Source: Mixophyes australis (Eukaryota; Chordata; Amphibia; Anura; Limnodynastidae). Taken from it: a DNA stretch of 64,000 bases. This document shows positions 36,268-46,056 of the stretch, one piece after another. The notes beneath the pieces are model-generated. The model was not told where the DNA came from and made no database searches. It saw nothing but the letters and a program-made list of their open reading frames with translations. Position numbers and translations under genes: made by a program. Where the stretch lies: positions 73,667,369 through 73,731,368 of the forward strand of contig JAVHZZ010000006.1 in the NCBI GenBank assembly GCA_036250195.1, in the 5' to 3' direction. Position 1 is the stretch's first letter, and every line of letters begins with the position of its first letter.

Positions 36268-36500
36268 ATAGTTACTTTGCATCTTCCCGTATGTCTGTCA
36301 TATCCTCACCACATGTTCCCCTGAGGGTCCGCAAATTACTCTGCTTGGTTGGAGTCTCATGCTGCCCTTGAAAGAGGATATATCTGGTTCTGTTGTTAAC
36401 TACTTCCCAACAAGATTGTTGAGCTGGTGGGAATGGAGCACTGTCCCTGATGGTACCCTCTATGTAAATACCACATGCGCCCACCAAGGAACTGATTGCA
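36268..36500 (+). repeat. LTR-like dispersed repeat, copy B
   Basis: About three-quarters identical over 100 bases to 34038-34140 by eye. In both copies the minus strand can be read as a peptide with RGT-GED, so the two could derive from a shared coding or LTR sequence. Family unknown. Confidence 0.35.
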
Positions 36501-37638
36501 TGCCTGTTGAAAATATTGTAGATATCCAAAATTATTTTGAGTTGCCTATATATGGGTTAATGGAACTTGCTCAGCTGATCTCTTTAGAAATCCACTTTTC
36601 ACACTGTGAGCACTTATAACAACAGGAGAGCTGGTTAGTTTTGATAATAGTGACATTTTGCATTGTGATTTAAGCAATATATTGATTTTGAAATGATGAT
36701 AGTTTCTACGCCAGCATACGTTTGACAATACATATCCTAGGGCTAGCAGAACCCAGATATGGATTATTGTGCCTGCTAACTCATGTGTTGCATCTTCCAC
36801 CTTCTATTCTTCGGGCTTGTGTGCGTAGTTCTTTACCTAATCCTGGGTTTCAGACCAGGACTTGCGATGTGTAGCTTAGCCTGCTTATAGTTAACGTGGA
36901 CAGATGATCACTTCTTTCCCCAAAGAGGGAAGGAGTTTACAGGCATTGAAGCATCACCGGCAGAGGACAGACGCTGCTCATTAAGCGGTCCCCTCGAATC
37001 ATTAGACAGATGCGCATCACAGAGCGAGAAGCTCTCTCCGATGGCACGGTGATAAATATCCCATTGTCAGAGCTGATGTGATTGTATTAATGAGCGGAAT
37101 GGCACATTGTCTTCTAATCTCTGCCGCTCCTGTTTACCTTTTTCTTGTGACTTAAAAAATAATAGTCAAAAAAACTCTGTCAATGGAATGTACATAGTAG
37201 CTGTTCAAAATGAATTATACAGTTTGGATCTTTATGAGCATTTTTGTAGCTCTTTGAGGGTCTTCAGTTAATGTTTAGTTATTATTTTCTAACTGCTTTA
37301 TCCCCTGTACTGCTATTAGTATTTTACCTGTTCTAAATTGCAGAATGCACAGTAAGTGTGATGGGTATTGCCTCTTGAAACAAATTACAACATAGAGGAC
37401 TCTCACCCAGCTGCTATTTGTATGATACTCATTCTTTATTATGCAAGTCACACACCTGTGTTAGGTGAAATGCAGCGTTGTTGATGCCGAGTCAAAACCA
37501 AAATATACTGTGTGCACACATTCAGAAGTGTAATTACCATACTGGCAGCATAGAAATTGTTTTATGTTAAATTTTGATATGTGTGCCTTACAGCCACCTA
37601 TTATTATCAGTAAAACAACGTGGGAGGTGGTTTTAGAG
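36501..37638. other. Unannotated sequence with a possible conserved non-coding block
   Basis: Within it, 36900-37140 looks unlike the flanking AT-rich DNA and is rich in homeobox-like (TCATTAAGC, TTAATGAGC) and SOX-like (CATTGTC) words. This is inferred from appearance and not from any comparison. Confidence 0.35.
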
Positions 37639-37886
37639 CAGTGATGGGCAACAGGCGGCCCTAGGGCCACATGCGGCCTTCTGAGCATTTACCTGCAGCC
37701 CTTCCAGCTTTACTGCCACATTTGTTTCTTGTAGCTTGTAACACTTGTTTAAGAGGCCTGCTGATGTGTTATTACATATAGGTGCCTCTTTCATTGATTA
37801 AATGTATTGCTTTAACTTATTACTGCGATTAAGGGTAATGTCCGGCCCTTTTGAAGGTTAAAAGTGTATCAGGTTGTCTATCACTG
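37639..37886. mobile_element. hAT-like non-autonomous element, 248 bp
   Basis: Terminal repeats CAGTGATGGGCAAC and GTTGTCTATCACTG are typical of hAT elements. The flanks TTTTAGAG (37631-37638) and TTCTAGAT (37887-37894) match at six of eight positions and resemble the hAT target consensus nTCTAGAn. Confidence 0.75.
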
Positions 37887-37903
37887 TTCTAGATGGACAC
37901 ATC

Positions 37904-38105
37904 TAGGATCAATTTGTTAGCAGCCAATTAACCTACCAGTATGTTTTTTGGAGTGTGGGAGGAAACCGGAGCACCCGGAGGAAACCCACGCAAACACGGG
38001 GAGAACATACAAACTCCTCACAGATAAGGCCATGGTCGGGAATTGAACTCATGACCCCAGTGCTGTAAGGTAGAAGTGCTAAACACTAAGCCACCATGCT
38101 GCCCT
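37904..38105 (-). mobile_element. tRNA-derived SINE, 5' two-thirds
   Basis: On the minus strand it has the tRNA-like head (TTAGTGTTTAGCAC, then GAGTTCAATTCCC), followed by CGTGTTTGCGTGGGTTTCCT. The L2-like tail is missing. Confidence 0.75.
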
Positions 38106-38710
38106 ATATTGAAACAATGCACTAATTACTATACATTATATGGTTATTTCTATCTTTTATAACTGTTTGATGTCCCCCATATAACCCATTATTGTACAGA
38201 GGAGCTACAGATTCTATATAAATGAATAGCCATAAGAAGCCTGCACTAGGAACATTACATTAAGTGCATACTATGAAATGACACTGCCAATAGGCTGATT
38301 ACACACATAACATTCCAGTGATACTATACCCTGTTTTAGAGCTATATTTTTTTTAAGGACAACTATCACAGAATGTTACAACTAAAATCAGCTTTAAAAA
38401 GCATTGATTGGTTAATACCTTTGCTTTTAAAATAAAAAACTGAGCTTGATCCTTTACTCCCAGTATATATATCTGGCTTATAGGAATCTGATGGAGATCT
38501 GACTGCAGCAAACTGCAAGTGCCACCGTATGATTTCTAGCAGTGGCTTTCCAAATGCTTGATTTCAGAACAAAGCAAAAATAATTGATGCAATAATACTG
38601 TGTAGTCAAATTGTTTTACTCTAGTGTTACAGATACTCCGTGTGATAGAACTAGAGCTGGTTTTACATTAGAAGGGGGCCAGGACAAATATCAGCCTTGA
38701 AGCACCCCAG
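38106..38710. other. Unannotated sequence
   Basis: No gene or repeat family recognised. Confidence 0.4.
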
Positions 38711-38870
38711 GGGTAAATGTATCATAGTCCGGTTTTTGCATCCCGCGCGAGATCGGTGAGATAACAGCTAAAATTTAAAGCGGCGCTGCCTTGTAAAGGC
38801 AAGTTTCCCTTTACAAGGCAGCGCCGCTTTAAATTTTAGCTGTCATCTCGCCGATCTCGTGTTATAAAAG
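38711..38870. mobile_element. Long-hairpin MITE, right end truncated
   Basis: Begins GGGTAAATGTATCATAG. Arms 38748-38797 and 38810-38859 are near-perfect 50-bp inverted repeats around a 12-base loop (arm contains AAATTTAAAGCGGCGCTGCC). The expected right terminus is missing. Confidence 0.75.
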
Positions 38871-39370
38871 CTGCTGAATGTTATGAGAAGAGAAGGTACT
38901 GTACAGTGCAGAACAGAAATAAGGCAGCAGTCAGATACAAAAACTAGAATTAGACAAGTCTTCTATAAATGTAATAGAGTGTTAATTTAAAAACAAGGCA
39001 GACTGTAAGCTGTACATTAATGTAAAAACTCCACATTATTATAAACCCCCATTACATAAATCTAACCAAATTAATTCTACTCTACAAAACTAATATTAAT
39101 CTTCCCTCACACCCAATTAAAATAAAAACGATCAAAATTAGAGTTATAGTTACTTACCCAGTGCGTCATATCAGAAAACTGCACAGTAGCACTGGCCAAT
39201 TGCGTTCTACAATTACATTTTTAGGTATCAGAAAAACAGTGGAACACTAGATCCAAAACATAAGTAAAAATAAATGCACTAGATCCAAAAACAAAGTAAG
39301 ATCAGTGTCGGTGGCTAATTTGTTGAGGCCAATGTTCATTAAAGCATAGGCAGATATAAAAATGATTCCT
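38871..39370. other. Unannotated AT-rich sequence
   Basis: No gene or repeat family recognised. Confidence 0.4.
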
Positions 39371-39547
39371 GGGGGTAAATGTATTAAAGTGTGGATTTTA
39401 TTCGGCGACTTTTGCAGGGAAAATTTAAAACGGCAATGGCTTTAAAGGAAAGTTTTGTCTTTAAAGTCATTACCATTTAATACTTCACCAACAAAGTTGC
39501 CGAATATCAGGGACTTGCAATATCCACACTTAAATACATTTACCCCC
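39371..39547. mobile_element. Palindromic MITE, GGGGGTAAATGTATTAAAG terminus
   Basis: Inverted ends GGGGGTAAATGTATTAAAG / TTAAATACATTTACCCCC and inner arms GGCGACTTTTG / CAACAAAGTTGCCG-like. It shares the outermost GGGGGTAAAT-type terminus with MITE copies 2 and 7 but has a different core. Confidence 0.7.
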
Positions 39548-39812
39548 TAGACTGTGGACATGTGTTAAAGTAATTTATGTAATGCAGTTACTAGCTGAGA
39601 AGTTCCTAGAATTCAGCAGATCATGTGATTGGAGCAAGTGGGTTTTCTGGGTAACTGGAAACCCACCCTCCTAAGTACATCCCTGAACTGCCTAATCAGA
39701 TTTTTAAAGGCAGTTATGTTGCATGTATAGAAGGTTTTGTTTTGACCAAACACTGATTGGTATCTTCACTCCTTTTGAGATACTAAACAATGACCAAATT
39801 GAATTGTTATGT
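39548..39812. other. Unannotated sequence
   Basis: No gene or repeat family recognised. Confidence 0.4.
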
Positions 39813-40365
39813 TGTAAATTAGACCCTCAAGCAGGTATTGGTAAGACCGAACTTGTATGTATTATGTATGTATGCATTGTGTACAAGAGCCCGCTACTGC
39901 AGAAGCACACGCGAACAACTTCTTCCTTTTTATGTAGTTTTATTGTCAGGATGGTAAAATGTTTTGACACCGTACAGATTTCACAGCAATTCTTGGAGAC
40001 CCTAAACGCTAGCTAGACATAGCTCAGCTTTCTCAAGACCAGCCAGCTTCCCCAGCGTTGGTCTCAGTGCACAAATGATACAAACAAGCTTTTATGCATG
40101 ATACTCCTCCCCCAGCCCTAGCTTGATGGGCAGGTGACACACCCACCTGCCCTTTAAGAGAAAACGCCCATCACTGGCTCTGTTTGCACTAACAGACACA
40201 CCCTGTCTGTTTGCTGAGAGGAAATCATGTAAGTTAACAAACTTTAAACTATACATAAGTCTTTACTTGGGTTAACCTGAATCTAGGTGCTTAACTGCGC
40301 CAATGTCTTACTCTGCTTGTATGTTTTCTCTGCATCTTGTCAGATAAATGCCTCCCTTTGTTACA
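39813..40365 (-). mobile_element. 3' LTR of the Gmr1-like element
   Basis: About 553 bp with TGTAA / TTACA ends. On the minus strand it has a TATA-like GCATAAAAG at 40089-40097 and an AATAAA polyadenylation signal at 39939-39944, in the order expected for U3-R-U5. The end at 40365 is fixed by the adjoining purine-rich tract. The end at 39813 is the best TG match and is less certain. Confidence 0.65.
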
Positions 40366-40683
40366 TATCCCTCCCCCTAGCGTCTCCAAGTAGGGGGACG
40401 CGGACTTCTCCAGGAGCGCATATTTTCGTGACAATGCATCTGCATTCTTGTGCAGAATCCCAGGTTTATGTTCTACTGAGAATTTGAAAGGTTGCAGTGC
40501 CAAGAACCAGCTGGTTACCTTAGCATTTACCTCCCGGTTGTTCTGCATCCATCTCAATGATGCATGGTCTGTTGTTAAGGTGAACTCTCTGCCTAGGAGA
40601 TAATAGCGCAGAGCTTCTGTAGCCCATTTTATGGCGAGACATTCTTTCTCCACAGTGGCATATTTTTGTTCCCTTGGAAGCAA
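40291..40683 (-). pseudogene. RNase H domain of the Gmr1-like element
   Basis: This continues the frame of the RT ORF across a single stop. It contains the second catalytic acidic block (VEKECLAIKWA), TTDHASLRWM with the third acid, and the terminal NADALSR motif. The first acid (QTDASGVGLG) lies at the end of the preceding ORF. The role in the family is removal of the RNA strand during reverse transcription. The open frame continues through the polypurine tract and about 75 bases into the LTR before stopping, a common overlap in gypsy elements. Apart from the stop, the domain looks intact. Confidence 0.8.
40366..40380 (-). other. Polypurine tract
   Basis: On the minus strand CTAGGGGGAGGGATA immediately precedes the LTR start TGTAACA, the expected plus-strand primer site of an LTR retrotransposon. 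The RNase H open frame runs through it. Confidence 0.7.
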
Positions 40684-40695
40684 CTTACGACTAAG

Positions 40696-41775
40696 TTACA
40701 GGACAGGATTTTCTACTCCATTCTTCTCCTGTGACAAGACTGCACCTAAGCCAACACCAGAAGCATCAGTTTGGAGGAAGAACCTCCGGGTAAAATCTGG
40801 TGCTTGTAGAACTGGAGAGGAACAAAGAGCTAACCGAAGATCAGACCAGGCGGTTTCTGCAGAATCGGACCAGGTTAATCTATCTGGACAACTTTTTTTT
40901 AACATGTCCGTAAGTGGAGCAGCTCTAGTGGCGAAGTGGCTTACAAACCGCCTGTAGTAACCTACTAAGCCTAAAAAGGTTCTTAACTGCAACTTTTTTT
41001 CTGGTCTTGCCCAATTTTTGACTGCCTCCACTTTGTCTAGCTGGGGTTTTACATGCCCTCGACCAACAACATACCCCAAATATTTGGCTTCTCTCATGGC
41101 TATGGCACATTTCTCTGGGTTAGCTGTTAACCTTGCTGACCTTAATGAAGCTAAGACCGCCTCAACTTTAGCTAAATGTGATCCCCAGTCTGGGGTATAA
41201 ATCACTATATCGTCCAGGTAAGCGGCTGCATAAGCTGTGTGACGTCGTAGCAATTTATTCATGGCCCTTTGGAAGGTAGCAAACATCAAATAGGGAATAA
41301 GAGTGTCCCAATCTTTTTTCTCTTGAGCCACTGCTTTCCTGAGCATGTGCTTTAATGTGCGGTTAAAGCGTTCCACCAAGCCATCTGTTTGTGGATGGTA
41401 TACAGAGGTGTGAAGCGCCGTAACCCCTAGCAACTGGCACATGTCCTTCATCAGTTTAGACATGAATGGAGTACCCCGATCTGTGAGAATTTCTTTGGGT
41501 ATTCCCAAGCGTGTAAACATCAATACAAGTTCTCTAGCTATGGTGCTGGACTTTATGTTTCGTAGGGGAATTGCCTCTGGATACCTGGTTGCATAGTCAA
41601 GCACCACTAGTATATATTGGTGCCCACGTGCGGATTTTTCCAGTGGCCCCACAAGATCCATAGCTATCCGTTCAAAGTGTACTATTGGTATTGGAATGAG
41701 AGGTGCCCTGTACACGGGTTTGGGACAGGTTCTCTGACAAATGGGACAGGACCGGCAATACTTTTTCACTGCCAT
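40696..41775 (-). pseudogene. In-frame integrase core - reverse transcriptase fusion ORF (359 aa)
   Basis: Residues 1-20 hold the last two cysteines of the H2C2 finger (CRSCPICQ). Residues 38-142 hold the integrase core with D40, D99 and E135, exactly the D,D-35-E spacing. At about residue 166 integrase text (PYLMFA) passes directly into RT text (TFQRAMN). RT then has the catalytic YLDD at 186-189, YLGYVV around 230, and the connection domain, ending at QTDASGVGLG, the start of RNase H. The integrase C-terminal domain and the RT fingers with the first catalytic aspartate are missing, so an internal deletion joined them without breaking the frame (junction near 41280). The ORF ends at a stop where a tyrosine is usual. 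This ORF cannot supply a complete integrase or RT. Confidence 0.85.
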
Positions 41776-41821
41776 GTGTACACAGGGCCAGTAAAACGTA
41801 AGCAGAACTCGTTCCCGTGTT

Positions 41822-42315
41822 TTATCCTCCCCTAGGTGTCCCCCACAGACGTGTGTGTGCTGCTTTTAACACTAGGGGTACATGGACCTGAGGAACCATT
41901 AATTGTTCTACTTTTTCCCCCTGTACATTAGCAACTCTATACAGGAAATTATTTTTAACAATAAAATATGGTATACCTTCTGCAGGCTGGGCGGCTTTCG
42001 CTACCCCATTTACCTCAGTCACACTTTTAAAGGCATGTTCTAAAGTGGCATCATTAAGTTGGTCTCGAGCAAAGTCCTGCAGAGGAAACAAAATTGGTAT
42101 TGCGGTCCAGTCCGTATCCTCACTGACAGGCGGGGTGGGCTCATCTGCGACATCACCGACCAATGCTAGTTTGGACTGTTCATGTTTCCCCGCAGGTGGA
42201 TGCTTTTGTGGAACTCCTGCTGTGACTCCCAGGATGGCATTCCGGATTGGCGGTTCCCAAAGATCGATGTCCAGATGTTGTGGATTCTTAGGCGGTTTCT
42301 TAGACCGTTGCATCA
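41822..42315 (-). pseudogene. Linker and H2C2 zinc-binding region of the Gmr1-like pol
   Basis: After an acidic, proline-rich linker, the frame shows DFARDQLNDATLEHAF, YFIVKNNFLYRV, EQLMVP and VLKAAHTRLWG. This is the usual lead-in to the integrase zinc finger in gypsy-type pol. The next finger residues (HLGEDKT and the CxxC) are in another frame, so a frameshift falls near 41825-41840. The frame at the upstream side also differs from the protease remnant, implying a second shift near 42300-42320. Confidence 0.75.
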
Positions 42316-42570
42316 GTTGCCGGCATGTACGGCCAGATCCGCTCACCGAGGACATCATTAAACAGTGAGAAGTCTCGATCCAAAATGAGTGAATATGGGA
42401 GTTTAGGTGCTATGGCAGCTACCACCATAACAGTTTTGTCTTTGAGTGTGACTGTTGGTATTGTTCTTTCATACTCCTCTGTCGTGCCATGTACGCAAAG
42501 AACCTTCACCTTGGGCAACCGAGAAGTTATGGTTTCGGATAAGGCAGAGCTGGAAACACTGCTATAGCCA
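42300..42570 (-). pseudogene. Protease remnant of the Gmr1-like pol
   Basis: The frame has KVKVLCVHGTTEEY, then KLPYSLILDRDFSLF, equivalent to the retropepsin C-terminal part (LPY.LILGRD). The catalytic DSG triad is not present in the expected upstream place, which reads AGYSS. The remnant ends at about 42590 with no gag upstream, marking the 5' truncation. Confidence 0.6.
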
Positions 42571-42590
42571 GCAACCTATCTGCCATTCTT

Positions 42591-44020
42591 ACTGTAGATA
42601 AAAATGCAAAAGTCTTAGTTGCACACATTTGCAAATGTATGTTAAAGCCACCTTCCACTCCACGGTGCTTTTGCTAATAGGGTGGTCCTAACTCTAAACC
42701 ATGAGAGTCCCATATATTTGGGCCATACATGTGTGTTTTTAAATTGAGAGCTAACTTACCAAAGAGGTATCCCAGAAGCCTCCAAATAGCAATCCAATGT
42801 CAGCACTCCCCCTCAGCTACTGACACCAACATGCCTCTCAGACAAATAAAGAAATGGAAGTTGCTCAACTCAATTTATAGGAATAGTAAATTCTGAAAAT
42901 AACTATTACACACCGATGTTAAACCTTGCACTGACCATAGCCCTCAATATCCTTCTTTAATATTAACTCTAATTCTTGTGTCCACAAGTCTCTGTACGTT
43001 ATATACCACCACAGCTAAATGTGTTCTAGCAGAATAAAATGTAACTTCTTACTGTCTTTCCCTGAGAAACACATCCCTCCTGAATTCTGTGATATCTAGT
43101 AGTACATGTCAAAGTTTGAACGTTATCGCCACTCATTTTGCTTACTTAAGCAGCAGATCTCTGCAATATATTTTTATTTCTTTAATTCTTCTCCCACTTA
43201 ACATGTTACGTTATGTGGTGTGGTTTGTCATGTTTGCCTATTGAGTCAATAGTTTCCCTGAACTGCTTGGCTTGGATTTCAGCTGACCAGTACATGCTGC
43301 ATTTACCTAATAATCCTGAGTAAACTGTAAACACTTTATAAAAATTCCGTTTACCACCTCCAGGTCTGCAGCATGAAAAAAGAAATCACCGGAGACTATA
43401 AAAGGTTATTAAAAAAAATAACATAACACTGAGACAGTGGTAAAGCAGGAGGTTGTGTGAGTGCAGGAATAGCAGTGGGAGGCACAGTATGGGAAGTTAG
43501 TGTAAGTTCTGGAATAGCAGGGGGCTAGGGGGGGATGATCTGAGGTCTTTCATCTCTGAGCAGATCTAAGATTCTTGTGTATTTATTTACCTTGGGGTCA
43601 GTGTTACAGCACATGCAGACAGGGCCGTAGATCTCAGCTCACTCACTGTCCATATAAGGATTATATTTACACAGTGTGTATATAACAGAGTGTGTCTGTT
43701 ATTTGACCATTAAATCTTCCTAATCCTTAGCCTGACCCCTAACTGCTCTAACGGTTCTTTCACAACTGCCTGTCTCCATACATGCCAGCAGTCACCGAAA
43801 ATATTTGTACTGACAAACTTGTAATAAATTACTGATGAACAGTATTTTGTTACTGACATGTTATTTATTTAATATGATGTACCAAACATTTGAATAAGAG
43901 AACAAAGCATCTAGGAAATAAGAAAAACAGACATTCACTGCACGGCAAATGCACCTTCTCCACCCCTTGAATCTTAATTTAATATCTTGTCCCCCAAAAC
44001 AAAGTCTTATTATCAGATAT
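42591..44020. other. Unannotated AT-rich sequence
   Basis: No gag, 5' LTR or other gene is recognisable on the upstream side of the Gmr1-like element. Confidence 0.45.
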
Positions 44021-44524
44021 GGGGGTAAATTTATCAAGCTGCGAGTTTCTTGCGGATTTGAAAATGGGAGATTTTGCCTATAGCAACCAAGCAGATTCTA
44101 GCTATCATTTTGTAGAGTGCTCTAAATAAATGATAACTAGGGGCCTGATTCATTAAGGATCTTAACTTGAGAAACTTCTTATTTCAGTCTCCTGGAGAAA
44201 ACCATGTTACAATGCAAGTGGTGAAAATTAGTTTTCTGTTTTGCACATAAGTTAAATACTGACTGTTTTTTCATGTAGCACACAAATACTTGATAGCTTA
44301 TTTGTACACTGAAATTTAAAGTTGATATTTGTGTGCTACATGAAAAAACTGTCAATATTTAACTTATGTGCAAAACTGAATGCTAATTTGCACCCCTTGC
44401 ATTGTAACATGGTTTTGTCCAGGAGACTGAAATAAGAAGTTTCTCAAGTTAAGATCCTTGGTTGATATAGGAAACATCTCTTTTCAAGCTTGCCGAAAAC
44501 TCACAGTTTGTTACATTTACCACA
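44021..44524. mobile_element. Harbinger-like MITE, copy 7, split by a second MITE
   Basis: The left half, 44021-44140 (GGGGGTAAATTTATCAAG to ATAACTAG), and the right half, 44460-44524 (GGTTGATATAGGAAACATCTC to TTACATTTACCAC), belong to the family of copy 2. The middle is another palindromic MITE. About nine bases of the outer arm are missing at the right junction. Confidence 0.75.
44141..44459. mobile_element. Palindromic MITE, GGCCTGATTCATTAAGGA family, nested
   Basis: Starts GGGCCTGATTCATTAAGG and ends at AGTTAAGATCCTT. The arms contain CTTATTTCAGTCTCC, ACAATGCAAGTGGTG-like and ACATAAGTTAAATA words and their inverses. The last bases of the right terminus are deleted. A second copy lies at 51277-51554. 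Confidence 0.75.
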
Positions 44525-44761
44525 TGGTCTTAAAATGAGGTGTATGAGTGCACCCAGCCTGCATCATGTTAGAAAAGCCCACAATCTGCCAACTGCTCAA
44601 ATCAGAACAGGGGAGAATTAGCTCCACCATAGATGCCGCCATTTAATGTGTTAATTCTACACATTTTGCATAAAATCAGGCCTAGTGGCGCATAAATATA
44701 AGCATGATGTCAGAAGACAGCATTTGTGCTCCAGGCCCACATTTTTGTACATGGATTACTT

Positions 44762-44868
44762 TACCCAATTAACCTACCAGTATGTTTTTGTACTGTGGGA
44801 GGAAACCGGAGCACACATAGGAAGCCCACCCAAACATGGGGAGAACATGCGAACTTCACACCTGCTTG
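44762..44868 (-). mobile_element. tRNA-derived SINE, internal fragment
   Basis: AATTAACCTACCAGTATGTT and GGAGGAAACCGGAGCAC, then GGGGAGAACATGCGAAC match the SINE body. Head and tail are missing. Confidence 0.7.
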
Positions 44869-44884
44869 GAATCCTAATATAAGT

Positions 44885-44928
44885 CAACATCTCCACTTTT
44901 TCAAACCCGCAGTTTAGTAAATATACTC
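44885..44928. mobile_element. Harbinger-like MITE end fragment, copy 10
   Basis: CAACATCTCCACTTTTTC and CGCAGTTTAGTAAATATAC match the right end of the family. The CATACTTGCC MITE begins at the next base. Confidence 0.7.
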
Positions 44929-45252
44929 CATACTTGCCTACTCTTCCAAAATTTCAGGGAGGCTCCCAAATTTCGGGGAGCCCTCCCGGAAGAGTAGGCA
45001 CACCTCCCGGAAGAGTAGGCACACCTCCCGGTCCCTGTAAAATGCTGAAATTAACTGCATCGAATAAAGGGGACAGAGCTTAATCGCATCATTAAGCTCT
45101 ACCCCCGTTATTCAATACCGTGAATTTTTGTATTTTATGGTAGGGATGGGGCTATAGTCACGTAATGAGGTTGCCACGCCCCCTCCTACCCTCTGTCACA
45201 TGATCTGTACTCCGATCTCCCGAAGTACAGATTTAAAAAGTTGGCAAGTATG
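44929..45252. mobile_element. hAT-like MITE, CATACTTGCC family, 324 bp
   Basis: Ends CATACTTGCC / GGCAAGTATG. Flanks ATATACTC (44921-44928) and ATATACCC (45253-45260) differ at one of eight positions, fitting an 8-bp hAT target duplication. The interior has an AGAGTAGGCACACCTCCCGG direct repeat and palindromic CTCCCGGA segments. It is inserted at the edge of the Harbinger-like fragment. Confidence 0.75.
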
Positions 45253-45339
45253 ATATACCCGGTGGACTTGGATGATCCCAGGGATGCTAACAGTCGAGAA
45301 TTATGTCCTGCAAATAGGTATGATATATATTATCTGGAC

Positions 45340-45643
45340 TCACTGTGGATTAGTGGTTACCACTTCTGTCTCACAGCACTAGGTTCATGAGTTAGATTGT
45401 GTGGATTTTATATGTCCTCCCTGTGTTTGCGTGGGTTTCCTCTGAGTTCTCCAGTTTCCTCCAACACTCCAGAAACCTAGTAGTAGGTTAATTGGCTGCT
45501 ATCAAATTGACCCTAGTCTCTCTGTGTGTCTGTGTGTGTTAGGGAATTTAGACTGTAAGTTCCAATGGGGCAGGGACTGAAGTGAGTGAGTTCTCTGTAC
45601 AGCACTATGGAATTAGTGGTGCTAAATAAATAGCTGATGATGA
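45340..45643 (+). mobile_element. tRNA-derived SINE, near full length
   Basis: Head with box A-like TGGATTAGTGGTTACC and a decayed box B; body with GTGTTTGCGTGGGTTTCC, TTAATTGGCTGCTATCAAAT and TTAGGGAATTTAGACTGTAA; L2-like tail GGAATTAGTGGTGCTAAAT and GATGATG. About 304 bp. Confidence 0.85.
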
Positions 45644-46056
45644 ATCCAGTTATCTAGGAAGATTGTAAAAACAGAAAAAAGGCAAATAATTTTCGATATT
45701 CAATTATGATGTCATACATATATGAGCACCAATTGACTCCTCCGACATTCACTGTGAGGAGGCAATGTTGCACACAGTTCATGATCACTTAGCTACTTTC
45801 CCACAGTCACTATGAGCAGCACTGCTAAACATTTGGGAAAAGACGGGGATAGGTTTGTGTAATTTACTATATTTTAGACTTTGGACTCCAAACTATGCAT
45901 ACAGAAAACCCCTGCAGTCCTTAGCATTGTGGATAATAGATTCCAGTACTGTACAGATATCTAATAACCTTTTGTAGCATTCTCAAAGGTTTATTTTGTA
46001 ACATTTGACAAATAGTACAATTAATACAATAGTAGTACAAAGTAATGCAATACTAT

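Larger units (their letters stand above)
39813..42590 (-). mobile_element. Gmr1-like Ty3/gypsy retrotransposon, 5'-truncated and degenerate
   Basis: On the minus strand the order is a protease-like remnant, linker and H2C2 zinc finger, integrase core, reverse transcriptase, RNase H, polypurine tract, then the 3' LTR. Integrase upstream of RT with gypsy-type domain sequences is the arrangement known for Gmr1-type elements of deuterostomes, whereas ordinary gypsy elements have integrase last. The RNase H directly followed by the polypurine tract and LTR supports the arrangement being original. The 5' LTR, primer-binding site and gag are absent. At least two frameshifts and one internal stop make the copy inactive. 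Confidence 0.85.

Noticed and set aside
40696..41775. Integrase-RT ORF considered as a domesticated host gene
   Set aside because: It keeps the flanking polypurine tract and LTR, has frameshifts upstream and a stop before RNase H, and lacks essential parts. A decayed retrotransposon is the simpler reading.
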